A stretch of DNA of 64,000 nucleotides from Nocardioides jejuensis (GTDB lineage Bacteria; Actinomycetota; Actinomycetes; Propionibacteriales; Nocardioidaceae), in the NCBI RefSeq assembly GCF_004337475.1, contig NZ_SJZJ01000010.1, positions 1 to 64,000 on the forward strand. The letters are read 5' to 3'. Below, piece by piece: positions 42,250 through 50,892 of this stretch (the stretch's first letter is position 1; every line of letters begins with the position of its first letter). The notes beneath the pieces were generated by a model. The model did no database searches, was not told where the DNA came from, and saw only the letters and a program-made list of their open reading frames with translations. Position numbers and translations under genes: made by a program.

Positions 42250-43179
42250 TCAGCGTGCGGCGAGGACCTTCGCCACCACGCCCGCGATGGCGTCGTCGAC
42301 CGCGGCGGCGTCCTCGAACGTGACCATGTGGCCGGCCCGCTCGACCAGCACGAGACGGGCGCCGGGGATGGACCGTGCCAGGCGGCGGCTGACGGCCACC
42401 GGGATGACCAGGTCGCTGCGGCCGGACAGCACGACCGTCTCGGTCCGGCCCAGCTCCGCAACGCCGGCGCGGGCGTCGTACGCGAACATGGCGGCGAGGT
42501 AGTCGGCGAGGACGTCGAGCGGGTTGGCCTCGACCATCTCCGCGAACGCGCGACGGTGGACCGCCAGCGCCCGGCGGTCATGCATCACCCACGCGGCGAG
42601 GTCGAAGGGCAGCCTCCCGGCCAGGCGTACGACGGGGCGCACGCGCTGCAGGGAGCGGAGCAGGCAGGGGCCGGCGAGCCGGGCGACGCGCTCGAGTCCG
42701 TGCAGGTCGATCTCGCGCCCCGACCGCGCACTCGCGATCAGGACCGTGCCGCGCACCCGGCCGCCGATCAGGTCAGGACGCAGTCCGGCGAGCGCCTGGA
42801 CGACCATGCCGCCCATGCTGTGCCCGACGAGTACGACGGCACCCGGAGCCGCCTCGACGAGCTCCGCGAGGTCCAGGGCGAGCTGGTCCAGCGACGCCGT
42901 GCCGCGAGGGCCGCGCGGGCCGCGCGGGCCGCGCGCGCTGCGCCCGAACCCGCGCTGGTCGAAGTAGATGCGCCGGACGTTGCCGCCCGCTGCGTCGAGG
43001 GTGGCGCGCTGGTGGCGGAAGCTGGTCAGGTTCAGCGTGTAGCCGTGGACGAAGATCACCGAGACGGCCGCGTCGACGGGCCCGTCCGCCTCCACGTCCA
43101 GCCGGGTGCCGTCGGCCGTCCGGAACTCGAAGTGGTCGGTGCCCACGACGGGGACCAGCCGCAGCGGGCGCGAGGTCAC
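42250..43179 (-). CDS. Alpha/beta hydrolase
   Basis: This 309-residue hydrolase has the oxyanion region FVHGYTLN, the nucleophile elbow GHSMGG and a C-terminal catalytic His in ERAGHMVTFED. A cap region (about 170-230) suggests an esterase, lipase or lactonase. Its GTG start overlaps the stop of the thioesterase gene (GTGA), so both are in one operon. A tract of 9-bp repeats (about 42907-42940) adds an RGPRGPRG stretch to the protein, unusual for the family. Confidence 0.9.
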   Translation of the reverse strand: MTSRPLRLVPVVGTDHFEFRTADGTRLDVEADGPVDAAVSVIFVHGYTLNLTSFRHQRATLDAAGGNVRRIYFDQRGFGRSARGPRGPRGPRGTASLDQLALDLAELVEAAPGAVVLVGHSMGGMVVQALAGLRPDLIGGRVRGTVLIASARSGREIDLHGLERVARLAGPCLLRSLQRVRPVVRLAGRLPFDLAAWVMHDRRALAVHRRAFAEMVEANPLDVLADYLAAMFAYDARAGVAELGRTETVVLSGRSDLVIPVAVSRRLARSIPGARLVLVERAGHMVTFEDAAAVDDAIAGVVAKVLAAR

Positions 43180-43628
43180 GACCGGATGCCCTCCGCGGCC
43201 GCCTTGATCACCGCAGGGATGGCGGTGGGGCGTCGCGTCTCGGGGTCGGCGTACACGACGGAGAAGCGGGAAACCGCGGCGGGCGAATCGCTGCCGGAGA
43301 CGAAGAAGCCGACCTGGTAGCGGATGCTCGAGCTGCCGGTGTGCAGGCAGCGCAGGCCGAGCCGCAGCTGGTGGGTCGGCAGGATCTCCTGCAGGTAGAG
43401 GCACCCGGTCTCGACGACGAGCCCGACGGCGGGCAGGTGGTGCGGCGGCATCCCGGCAGCGTCGGCCACGAAGTCGTTGATGAGGGTGTCCATCATCAGG
43501 TACTGCACGGCGTTGTTGAGGTGGCCGTAGCGGTCGATGTCGGCCCACCGGATCGGGTAGTCCCGCTGGTGCGGGAAGAGGTCGATCCGGAGGTCGCGCG
43601 GGGCGATCTCCTGGGTCTCCTGGGTCAC
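43176..43628 (-). CDS. Acyl-CoA thioesterase (hotdog fold, 4HBT-like)
   Basis: This 150-residue hotdog-fold thioesterase has the WADIDRYGHLNNAVQYLMMDTL helix, which carries the catalytic Asp of the 4-hydroxybenzoyl-CoA thioesterase type. It hydrolyses acyl-CoA. It lies between the dehydrogenase and the alpha/beta hydrolase, with 4-bp overlaps on both sides. A small catabolic pathway acting on an alcohol or aldehyde and then an acyl-CoA ester is inferred. Confidence 0.9.
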   Translation of the reverse strand: MTQETQEIAPRDLRIDLFPHQRDYPIRWADIDRYGHLNNAVQYLMMDTLINDFVADAAGMPPHHLPAVGLVVETGCLYLQEILPTHQLRLGLRCLHTGSSSIRYQVGFFVSGSDSPAAVSRFSVVYADPETRRPTAIPAVIKAAAEGIRS

Positions 43629-44752
43629 GAGTCCTCCATCACGATGAGCTGGCGCAGGGCGGCACCGGCATCGAGCCGGTCCAGCGCCGTGTTGAGATCG
43701 GCCAGCGTGATCCGGTCGGAGACGAGCTCCTCGACCGGGAGCTGGCCGGCACGCCAGAGTTCCACGAACCGGGGGATGTCGCGGCGCGGCACCGCGTTGC
43801 CGAGATAGCTGCCGACGATCGTCCGGCCCTCGGCGACCAGCGCGAGCGGGGAGACCGCAGCGCGGGCGTCGGGGTGGGGAAGGCCGACCGTGACGGTGCG
43901 TCCGCCCGGAGCGGTGAGGGCGATCGCGGTCTCGAACGCGCGGACCGAGCCCGCGGCCTCGATGACCAGGTCGCCCTTGAAGCCGGCCGGGTCCTCGGCA
44001 GCCTCCGCGGGGGTGGCTGCCCGTGCGGCGCCGAGCCGCAGCGCGGTGGCGATCTTGTCGGCCTGCATGTCGACGGCGCAGACCTCGACGTCGTCGAGCG
44101 CCAGCGCGGTGAGGACGGCGGCCATGCCGACACCGCCGAGCCCGACGACGGTCACGCGGCCACCGGGCCGCACGCCGCCGGTGTTGAGCACCGCTCCGCC
44201 CCCGGTCAGGACGGCGCAGCCGAGCAGCGCCGCCACCTCGGCCGGGACGTCAGCAGGCACCGGCACGACGGAACGCCGGTCGACCACCGCGTACGTCGCG
44301 AAGGCGCTCGCGCCCAGGTGGTGCAGGACCGGCTCCTCCCCGCGCAGGAGCCGGGTCCCGCCCGAGAGCAGCTCGCCCGTGCCGTTGGTCGCCGAGCCGC
44401 GCGTGCAGGGACGGATGCCGTCGGTCGCGCACGCCTCGCACTCGCCGCACCGCGGGAGGAAGGTCAGCACGACCCGCTGACCGACGGGGAAGAGGTCCTG
44501 GTCGGCCGAGAGCGCGCCTGTCGCCACGACCACGCCCGCTGCCTCGTGGCCCAGGAGCATCGGCACCGGTCGCGGCCGGTCGCCGTTGACCACCGACAGG
44601 TCGGAGTGGCAGAGACCTGCCACCTCGATCCGAACCAGCAGCTCCTCCGGGCCGGGGTCAGCAAGGTCGAGCGAACTGACCTCGAGCGGTGCCGACTCGG
44701 CGTACGGGCGGGGGAGGTCGCGCTGTGAGAGGACGGCGCCGGTGATCTTCAC
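43625..44752 (-). CDS. Zinc-dependent alcohol dehydrogenase family protein
   Basis: This 375-residue medium-chain dehydrogenase has the catalytic Zn Cys in AGLCHSD, GHEAAG, the four-Cys structural Zn lobe (CGECEACATDGIRPC) and the NAD(P) loop GLGGVGMAA. The family oxidises alcohols, including benzyl- and aryl-type ones. The start is ATG 44752; it overlaps the thioesterase gene by 4 bp and opens the three-gene operon. Confidence 0.93.
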   Translation of the reverse strand: MKITGAVLSQRDLPRPYAESAPLEVSSLDLADPGPEELLVRIEVAGLCHSDLSVVNGDRPRPVPMLLGHEAAGVVVATGALSADQDLFPVGQRVVLTFLPRCGECEACATDGIRPCTRGSATNGTGELLSGGTRLLRGEEPVLHHLGASAFATYAVVDRRSVVPVPADVPAEVAALLGCAVLTGGGAVLNTGGVRPGGRVTVVGLGGVGMAAVLTALALDDVEVCAVDMQADKIATALRLGAARAATPAEAAEDPAGFKGDLVIEAAGSVRAFETAIALTAPGGRTVTVGLPHPDARAAVSPLALVAEGRTIVGSYLGNAVPRRDIPRFVELWRAGQLPVEELVSDRITLADLNTALDRLDAGAALRQLIVMEDS

Positions 44753-44795
44753 GCAGCCGACTATGGCACGGCGTGCTGATGCCCTCGGCGGTCGC

Positions 44796-45119
44796 TCACG
44801 GCTCCTCGAAGCCGGGCTTGCACGCGTTGCCCGGGTTGAGTCCGATGGAGGTCAGGAACGCCTTGCCCTCGGGGGAGACCTGGCCCCAGTTCTGCGTGCG
44901 GGTGAAGCCGTCGGCGTCGGGGACGTCCGGGTCGCCGCTGTAGGCATCGTTGCGTCCGGAGAACGCGCAGATCGAGGCGCCGTGGAGGGTGCCGTCCGGC
45001 TGCTTGAGGCTCTTGCCATTGCCGGTGATCTCGCCGGCCTGGGCGGCGGTCGCGCCGAGGGTGACGAGGGCGATGGCGGTGACGAAGCCAGCGGCGAGCG
45101 GGCGCGTGATGGAGTGCAT
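44796..45119 (-). CDS. Small secreted protein (107 aa)
   Basis: This 107-residue protein has a Sec signal peptide (cleavage after AQA, about residue 27). The mature domain has two Cys residues (CAFSGRND and NACKP) that could form a disulfide, with a GQVSPEGKAFLTSIGL segment. It is like a small actinobacterial secreted family of unknown function. It starts at ATG 45119, with GGAGGGAC upstream. It stands alone between the dehydrogenase operon and the two-component system. Confidence 0.85.
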   Translation of the reverse strand: MHSITRPLAAGFVTAIALVTLGATAAQAGEITGNGKSLKQPDGTLHGASICAFSGRNDAYSGDPDVPDADGFTRTQNWGQVSPEGKAFLTSIGLNPGNACKPGFEEP

Positions 45120-45271
45120 GGGGAAGTCCCTCCCGGTCAACGGGCGCCGGCCGGGTGTCGGCGTCGGGTGGTCCGACGCTAGGCAGCGGGGGCGTCCCGG
45201 CACCATGACGCGCCGGGGTGGTCAAGCCCGAGGGCACCCCGGCGTACGCGCTCTGGGGGCAGACTCGCCCC

Positions 45272-45937
45272 ATGCGCATCGGACTCTGCGAGGACGACCC
45301 GGCCATCCGCCGGGTCGTGACCTCTGCCCTGCGGCTCGCCGACCACGACTGCGAGGTCGCCCACGACGGTCGCGAAGCGCTCGCGGTCTTCGCGGCCGAG
45401 CCGCACCCCGACGTCGTGATCCTCGACATCGGGCTGCCGGACGCCGACGGCCGCGACATCTGCCAGGCGCTGCGCGCGGCGGGGGTCCATGCGCCGGTGC
45501 TCTTCCTGACTGCGCTCGGCCAGGTGCACGAGAAGATCGCCGGCTTCGCGGCGGGTGGCGACGACTACCTGCCGAAGCCCTTCGACGTGAAGGAGCTCGT
45601 CGTTCGCGTGGAGGCGCTGGGTCGGCGCGCGACGCGGCCGGCGGCGCCTCCGACCGGCTCCGGGCTGCGCCTCGACCCGGCCCGGCACGCGCTCGTCTTC
45701 GACGGCGCCGAGGTCGGCCTGACGCCGACCGAGTACCGCATGCTCGGCGCCATCGCCGCCCGCCCCGGTGAGGTCGCACGACGGCGCGAGGTGATCGCGG
45801 CCGGTTGGCCGGACGGCGCGATCGTCGCCGACAACACCGTCGACGCGTACGCCGCCCGGATCCGGCGCAAGCTGAAGAAGGTCGGGGCGCCGGTGCAGCT
45901 CGAGGCGATCCGTGGCGTGGGGTTCACCCTCCGATGA
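45272..45937 (+). CDS. Response regulator, OmpR/PhoB type
   Basis: This 221-residue regulator has a receiver domain with phosphoacceptor Asp52, acidic Asp8/Asp9 and Lys102 (KPFD), and a winged-helix DNA-binding domain (about 130-220). It overlaps the sensor kinase gene by 4 bp, so they form a two-component pair. The start is ATG 45272. The next gene downstream, on the other strand, is a membrane protein of a type often linked to such pairs. Confidence 0.95.
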   Translation: MRIGLCEDDPAIRRVVTSALRLADHDCEVAHDGREALAVFAAEPHPDVVILDIGLPDADGRDICQALRAAGVHAPVLFLTALGQVHEKIAGFAAGGDDYLPKPFDVKELVVRVEALGRRATRPAAPPTGSGLRLDPARHALVFDGAEVGLTPTEYRMLGAIAARPGEVARRREVIAAGWPDGAIVADNTVDAYAARIRRKLKKVGAPVQLEAIRGVGFTLR

Positions 45938-46650
45938 GGACCGTGGGTTTCCGCCGCCGGGTCGTGCTCGCGACCCTCTGCCTGGTCACAGCGATGATGA
46001 TCGGCCTGATCCTGGTCACGCAGGTCGTCATGGAGCTCACCGAGGCCGACCCCCAGCGGCGTACGTCGTTCGACGTGCTCGCGGTGACCGCCGTGCTGAG
46101 CGTCGGCGCCATCGTGCTGGTCGGCCTGGTCACGTGGCGCGTCGCGACGAACGCCGAGCACGAGGTGCACGAGGCCCTGGTCGCCGAGCAGCGGCTCACC
46201 GCCGAGCTCGCGCACGAGCTGCGTACGCCGCTGACGGCGCTGCAGGGTTCGGCCGACCTGGCCCTGCTCCGTGGCATCGCCGACGAGGAGCTCGCGGAGG
46301 ACGTGCAGGAGATCGCAGCGGCCTCGCGGCGCCTCGGGTCGGTGATGGCGACGTTGCTCGACGGCGCCGACCGCGCCCGGCACGGTGCGGACCGTGCGGA
46401 GACGATCCTGCAGGCGATCGCGCCGCTGCTCGACAACGCCCTGCAGCACGCATCCTCGACCGTCACGGTGACGGTCGAGGATGACGGGCCGGGCGTCGAC
46501 GCGGGGGTGGACGTCTTCGCCGCGGGGGAGACGGCACGAGCCGACGGGCACGGGCTGGGACTGCCCATCGCCCGCCGACTCGCGCGGTCAGTCGGTGGCG
46601 AGGTCGAGCTCGCGGGGCGCAGCCGCTTCGTGCTCCGGGTGCCCCGCTGA
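45934..46650 (+). CDS. Compact sensor histidine kinase
   Basis: This 238-residue membrane kinase has two hydrophobic helices (about 9-32 and 48-70) with only a short loop outside. The His phosphoacceptor is His94 in AHELRTP, and a short ATPase domain has the N box LLDNALQHA and GHGLGLPIARR. It has no HAMP domain. The sensing loop is about 15 residues, so it may sense the membrane itself or a partner protein. The ATPase domain is shorter than usual, with little sequence between the N and G boxes. Confidence 0.9.
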   Translation: MRTVGFRRRVVLATLCLVTAMMIGLILVTQVVMELTEADPQRRTSFDVLAVTAVLSVGAIVLVGLVTWRVATNAEHEVHEALVAEQRLTAELAHELRTPLTALQGSADLALLRGIADEELAEDVQEIAAASRRLGSVMATLLDGADRARHGADRAETILQAIAPLLDNALQHASSTVTVTVEDDGPGVDAGVDVFAAGETARADGHGLGLPIARRLARSVGGEVELAGRSRFVLRVPR

Positions 46651-47412
46651 GATCTCGTCCTCCGGGTGGTCCAGCGGGCTGTCCGACCTGGTGATCGCGA
46701 TGTAGCTGACCAGCAGCGCGAAGAGGACCAGGCCCACCGCAGTGACCGGGCCGGTGCCCCAGCCCAGGCCGCCGTGCTGCGGGCGGACTGCCATGCCGTC
46801 GGCGATCGAGGCGCCGAGCGGGCGGGTCAGGGCGTAGGAGATCCAGAAGCAGATGACTGCGTCGGCGCCGCGCTTCCACGCGACGAGCGGGACCAGGATC
46901 AGCGCGCCGAAGAGGACGACCGACCACGCGAAGCCCATGTGGAGGTTCGCGGCGGTGGTGTCACCGAGCGCAGTGCCGAGGCCGAAGGTCAGCAGGACCG
47001 TGCCCCAGTAGAAGCGCTCGCGGCGCGGCGTGATGATCGAGTGCACGGAGAAGGTGCCCTCGCTCCGGCGCCACCACGCGAGCAGGGCGACCAGCGCGAC
47101 GGCGTACATGATCGAGTCGAACCAGTACGGCGTACCCAGCGCCACGTGCGGACCGTCGGCGATCATCGTGCCGAACACGGCGACCATCAGGACCGTCATC
47201 CAGTAGCGGACGGGGTGGTAGGTGTTCGCGCGGAGCTGCACGGTGATCGCGGCGAAGAAGCCGAGGACGCCGACCAGGCCGGCGATCACCAGGCTCTTGG
47301 TGCCCATGTAGTCGGCGGCGGTCTCGCCGATGCCGGTGGTGAGGAGCTTGACCACCCAGAAGAGCGCGAAGACCTCCGGGACCTTGGGGTGCGGGAAACG
47401 TCGTGTCGTCAT
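46588..47412 (-). CDS. COG4705-like membrane protein
   Basis: This 274-residue integral membrane protein has about seven helices, including the VFALFWVVKLLTTGIGETAADY opening that is typical of the COG4705 group. Function is unknown. It is found next to two-component genes in other genomes. Its 3' end overlaps the histidine kinase tail by 63 bp, an unusually long convergent overlap. It starts at ATG 47412; the region between it and glmU is 88 bp. Confidence 0.82.
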   Translation of the reverse strand: MTTRRFPHPKVPEVFALFWVVKLLTTGIGETAADYMGTKSLVIAGLVGVLGFFAAITVQLRANTYHPVRYWMTVLMVAVFGTMIADGPHVALGTPYWFDSIMYAVALVALLAWWRRSEGTFSVHSIITPRRERFYWGTVLLTFGLGTALGDTTAANLHMGFAWSVVLFGALILVPLVAWKRGADAVICFWISYALTRPLGASIADGMAVRPQHGGLGWGTGPVTAVGLVLFALLVSYIAITRSDSPLDHPEDEISAGHPEHEAAAPRELDLATD

Positions 47413-47500
47413 GGCACCGAGGTTCGCGTCCGGCGCCTGAATTCATCCTGACTGTCGTGCGTCACATCCTTGGTCGGTACGACCGCCTAGGCTGCTGCGC

Positions 47501-48886
47501 GTGACTTCCAGCGATCTGACCGTCATCGTCCTGGCCGCCGGTGGCGGCACCCGGATGAAGTCCAAGACCATGAAGGTCCTGCACCGCATCGGCGGCCGCA
47601 GCATGATCGGCCACGTGCTCACCGCCGTGCAGGCGACGTCGCCGACGCGGATCGTTGCGGTCATCGGCACGCAGCGCGAGCAGGTCGGCCCGCACGTCCT
47701 CTCGCATGCTCCGGACGCGGTGCTGGCGGTCCAGGAGACTCAGGACGGCACCGGTCACGCCGTCCGCGTGGCGATCGAGTCGCTGGACGCGGTGCCGACC
47801 GGCACCGTCGTGGTGGTCACCGGCGACACCCCGCTGCTGCGCGGTGAGTCGCTGCAGGCGTTCGCCGCCTCCCACGCGTCGTCCGGCGCCGCGGTCTCGA
47901 TCCTGACCGGCACGGTCGCGAAGCCGTTCGGCTATGGCCGGATCGTCCGCAACGCCTCCGGCGGAGTGGACGCGATCGTCGAGGAGAAGGACTGCACCGA
48001 GGCGCAGCGCGAGATCGCGGAGATCAACAGCGGGATCCTGGCGTTCGACGCGGCCTTCCTGGTCGGAGCGCTCGGCCGGCTGACCAACGACAACGCCAAC
48101 GGCGAGTACTACCTGACGGACACGGTCAAGATCGCTCGTGGAGACGGCCTCGAGGTCGCGGCGCACCAGGTCGACGACGTCCGCGAGACCGAGGGCGCCA
48201 ACGACCGCGCCCAGCTCGCCGAGCTCGGCCGGATCCTCAACCAGCGCATCGTCACGGGCTGGATGAAGGAGGGCGTCACGGTGATGGACCCCGCCACGAC
48301 CTGGATCGAGGCGGACGTGGTCCTCGAGCGCGACGTGACGATCCTCCCCGGCACGCAGCTCCTCGGCGCGACCCTGGTCCGCGAGGACGCCGTGATCGGT
48401 CCGGACACCACGCTCGAGGACTGCGAGATCGGCGCCGGCGCCCGCGTCGTACGCACGCACGGGCAGCTCGCCGTCATCGGCATGGAGGCGAACGTCGGCC
48501 CGTTCTCCTACCTGCGCCCGGGCACCGTGCTCGGGGCGGCCGGCAAGATCGGCGCCTTCGTCGAGACCAAGAACGCCCAGATCGGCAACCGCTCCAAGGT
48601 CCCGCACCTCTCCTACGTCGGTGACGCGGAGATCGGCGAGGACACCAACATCGGAGCCGGCACGATCTTCGCCAACTACGACGGCGTCAACAAGCACCGC
48701 ACGGTCGTGGGGAGCCGGGCCAGGACCGGGTCGAACAACACGTTCGTGGCCCCGGTGACCATCGGCGACGACGCGATGACCGGTGGCGGCACGACCGTCC
48801 GCAAGGACGTTCCGTCCGGTGCGCTCGCCGTCTCGGCAGGGCCCCAGCGCAACCTGGAGAACTGGAAGGCCCGCAAGCAGTCCTGA
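47501..48886 (+). CDS. glmU: Bifunctional GlmU: N-acetylglucosamine-1-phosphate uridyltransferase / glucosamine-1-phosphate acetyltransferase
   Basis: This 461-residue enzyme makes UDP-GlcNAc for peptidoglycan and other polymers. The uridyltransferase domain (about 1-240) has the LAAGGGTRMKS motif near the N-terminus. The left-handed beta-helix acetyltransferase domain (about 250-450) has its hexapeptide repeats and the KNAQIGNRSKVPHLSY segment. It starts at GTG 47501 and shows no strong ribosome site. It is followed by the prs, rplY and pth genes, a conserved actinobacterial order. Confidence 0.97.
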   Translation: MTSSDLTVIVLAAGGGTRMKSKTMKVLHRIGGRSMIGHVLTAVQATSPTRIVAVIGTQREQVGPHVLSHAPDAVLAVQETQDGTGHAVRVAIESLDAVPTGTVVVVTGDTPLLRGESLQAFAASHASSGAAVSILTGTVAKPFGYGRIVRNASGGVDAIVEEKDCTEAQREIAEINSGILAFDAAFLVGALGRLTNDNANGEYYLTDTVKIARGDGLEVAAHQVDDVRETEGANDRAQLAELGRILNQRIVTGWMKEGVTVMDPATTWIEADVVLERDVTILPGTQLLGATLVREDAVIGPDTTLEDCEIGAGARVVRTHGQLAVIGMEANVGPFSYLRPGTVLGAAGKIGAFVETKNAQIGNRSKVPHLSYVGDAEIGEDTNIGAGTIFANYDGVNKHRTVVGSRARTGSNNTFVAPVTIGDDAMTGGGTTVRKDVPSGALAVSAGPQRNLENWKARKQS

Positions 48887-48889
48887 CCG

Positions 48890-48949
48890 CGAGACCCGGG
48901 TTTTGGCGCGCCGAGACCCGGGTTTTGACGTCTCGAGACCCGGGTTTCG
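48890..48949. repeat. Three tandem 16-bp repeats with a 22-bp period
   Basis: Copies at 48890-48905, 48912-48927 and 48934-48949 read CGAGACCCGGGTTTTG, CGAGACCCGGGTTTTG and CGAGACCCGGGTTTCG. Each contains the palindrome ACCCGGGT and they repeat every 22 bp, about two helical turns. They lie directly after the glmU stop, 99 bp before prs. Related CCCGGGTTAACACCGGGT follows at 48977. Confidence 0.9.
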
Positions 48950-49047
48950 GGTGAGGTGTCTCACCTGAGGCTCTCCCGGGTTAACACCGGGTGGCCGGGA
49001 AGGGCAGAATCGTCCCGGCGACGACGGAAGCAACGAGGGAGCGACGC

Positions 49048-50028
49048 GTGACGTCCTACACCAAGACCACCGAGAAGAACCTGATGGTCTTCAGCGGCCG
49101 AGCACACCCCGAGCTCGGGGAGGCGGTTGCGGCGCAGCTCGATGTCTCGCTGGTCCCGACCTCGGCGTACGACTTCGCCAACGGCGAGACCTACGTCCGC
49201 TTCGAGGAGTCGGTCCGCGGCTGCGACGCGTTCGTCATCCAGAGCCACACGGTGCCGATCAACTCCTGGATCATGGAGCACCTGATCATGGTCGACGCGC
49301 TCAAGCGCGCCTCCGCCAAGCGGATCACCGTGGTCATGCCGTTCTGGGGCTACTCGCGCCAGGACAAGAAGCACCGTGGTCGTGAGCCGATCTCGGCCCG
49401 CCTGGTCGCCGACCTCTTCAAGACCGCCGGCGCCGACCGCATCATCACCGTCGACCTCCACGCCGACCAGCTCCAGGGCTACTTCGACGGCCCCGTCGAC
49501 CACCTCCACGCGCTGCCGCTGCTGGCCGACTACATCAAGGAGAAGTACGGCGACGCCGACCTCGCCGTGGTCTCCCCGGACGCCGGCCGGATCAAGGTCG
49601 CCGAGAAGTGGGCCGCGCGCCTGGGCGGCGTACCGCTGGCGTTCATCCACAAGACCCGCCGCACGGACGTCGCCAACGAGGTCGTCGCGAACCGCGTCGT
49701 CGGTGACGTCAAGGGCAAGATCTGCGTCCTGACCGACGACATGATCGACACCGGCGGCACGATCGTGAAGGCGTCCGAGGCGCTGATGGCCGACGGCGCC
49801 GCCGGCGTGATCATCGTCGGCACGCACGCGATCCTCTCCGACCCCGCCGTCGACCGCCTGAAGAACTCCTCGGCCATCGAGGTCGTCGTCACCGACACGC
49901 TCCCGATCCCGGAGGAGAAGCGGTTCGACAAGCTCACCGTGCTGTCGATCGCGCCGCTCCTGGGCCGTGCGATCCGCGCGGTCTTCGAGGACGGCTCGGT
50001 CACCTCGATGTTCGACGGCCACGCCTGA
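49048..50028 (+). CDS. prs: Ribose-phosphate pyrophosphokinase
   Basis: This 326-residue enzyme makes PRPP from ribose-5-phosphate and ATP for nucleotide, His and Trp synthesis. The catalytic flexible loop PFWGYSRQDKK, the VDLHADQLQGYF segment and the PRPP loop TDDMIDTGGT are all present. It starts at GTG 49048, with GAGGGAG upstream. It follows glmU, separated by a tandem repeat array, and is followed by a terminator-like hairpin at 50132-50170. Confidence 0.97.
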   Translation: MTSYTKTTEKNLMVFSGRAHPELGEAVAAQLDVSLVPTSAYDFANGETYVRFEESVRGCDAFVIQSHTVPINSWIMEHLIMVDALKRASAKRITVVMPFWGYSRQDKKHRGREPISARLVADLFKTAGADRIITVDLHADQLQGYFDGPVDHLHALPLLADYIKEKYGDADLAVVSPDAGRIKVAEKWAARLGGVPLAFIHKTRRTDVANEVVANRVVGDVKGKICVLTDDMIDTGGTIVKASEALMADGAAGVIIVGTHAILSDPAVDRLKNSSAIEVVVTDTLPIPEEKRFDKLTVLSIAPLLGRAIRAVFEDGSVTSMFDGHA

Positions 50029-50037
50029 CCCGCTGAT

Positions 50038-50067
50038 TTGTTGCCGGACCTGGGCGGACCGTACGAT
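50038..50067 (+). promoter_or_regulatory. Candidate promoter for the first rplY gene
   Basis: TTGTTG (50038-50043), 18 bp, TACGAT (50062-50067), just after the prs stop. It would give an about 150-nt 5' leader containing GAGCAGCTGCTC (50089-50100) and the hairpin at 50132-50159. Confidence 0.45.
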
Positions 50068-50131
50068 TCGGTTATTGCCTAGGCGAGGGAGCAGCTGCTC
50101 CGTGATCGACGGGGCCGACTGACTCTGTCGA

Positions 50132-50170
50132 GAGCGTCGCGCTGTCGTGCGCGGCGCTCTTCTTCGTTTC
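50132..50170 (+). terminator. Terminator or attenuator between prs and rplY
   Basis: 11-bp stem (50132-50142 with 50149-50159, one G-U pair) followed by TTCTTCGTTT. This is one of the few hairpins in the window with a real T-rich tail. It ends the prs transcript or attenuates rplY. Confidence 0.75.
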
Positions 50171-50219
50171 GGGCACATCCAGCCCGGGCCACAACGGCCC
50201 CCGAGAACGAGGAGCCACC

Positions 50220-50654
50220 ATGGCCGTCGAGATCAGCAACAACATCACCGCCGAGATCCGCAACGAGTTCGGCAAGGGCGCTGCCCGCCGCGCCCGTCGT
50301 GCTGGCCTCATCCCCGCCGTCGTCTACGGCGTCGGCGAGCCGGTCCACATCAACCTCCCGGGCCACGCCACCACGATGCTCCTCCGCAAGAAGGGCACCC
50401 AGGCCGTCGCGATCCTCGACATCGACGGCAAGGAGGTCTACGCGCAGACCAAGGCCGTCCAGGTTGACCCGATCCGCCGCGTCATCGAGCACATCGACTT
50501 CATCGTCGTCGACGCCGCCGCCGGCAAGGAGGCCATCGCGGTCGCCGAGGCCGCGGTCGTCGCCGCCGAGGAGGCCGCCCTGGCCGACGCCGCCGGCGAG
50601 GTTGTCGCCGAGGCCGAGGCTGTCGTCGCCGAGGCCGAGAACGCCGACGCCTGA
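50220..50654 (+). CDS. Short ribosomal protein L25-like protein (paralogue 1)
   Basis: This 144-residue protein has an L25 N-terminal domain (residues 1-95: FGKGAARRARRAGLIPAVVYG, then VQVDPIRRVIEHIDFIVVDA) that binds 5S rRNA in the family. An Ala/Glu/Val-rich tail (about 100-144) replaces the second CTC domain. It starts at ATG 50220, with GGAG 8 nt upstream. It is followed by a full-length L25/CTC gene. Tandem L25 genes are unusual; it may be an alternative ribosomal protein or a regulatory copy. Confidence 0.9.
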   Translation: MAVEISNNITAEIRNEFGKGAARRARRAGLIPAVVYGVGEPVHINLPGHATTMLLRKKGTQAVAILDIDGKEVYAQTKAVQVDPIRRVIEHIDFIVVDAAAGKEAIAVAEAAVVAAEEAALADAAGEVVAEAEAVVAEAENADA

Positions 50655-50731
50655 TTCAGCCTGAGGGGCTCTTTGCCCCAGGTGTTTGGTGCGCGAGTGG
50701 CGCAACCATTGCGCCGCTCACGCACCACAGC

Positions 50732-50763
50732 ACGCGCCCCACGTCGTACGACGTGGGGCGCGT
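50732..50763. terminator. Perfect 32-bp palindrome between the two rplY genes
   Basis: 15-bp arms (50732-50746 and 50749-50763) surround a 2-nt centre, followed by CGCATTT. It probably ends the first rplY transcript and thus separates the two copies. Confidence 0.7.
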
Positions 50764-50892
50764 CGCATTTCCGGGGTGGCATTCGGGACGTTGGGGGAGG
50801 TGCTGGACGAACGTGTCCCCGGACTCTGGCCGCGGTCACCACACGGGTGGCATGGTGGGCAGCCACGACATCCAACCGTGAGGAAGAAAGAA

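Noticed and set aside
42907-42940. 9-bp repeats as a CRISPR or regulatory array
   Set aside because: They lie in frame within the alpha/beta hydrolase gene and code for an Arg-Gly-Pro repeat; no spacers are present.
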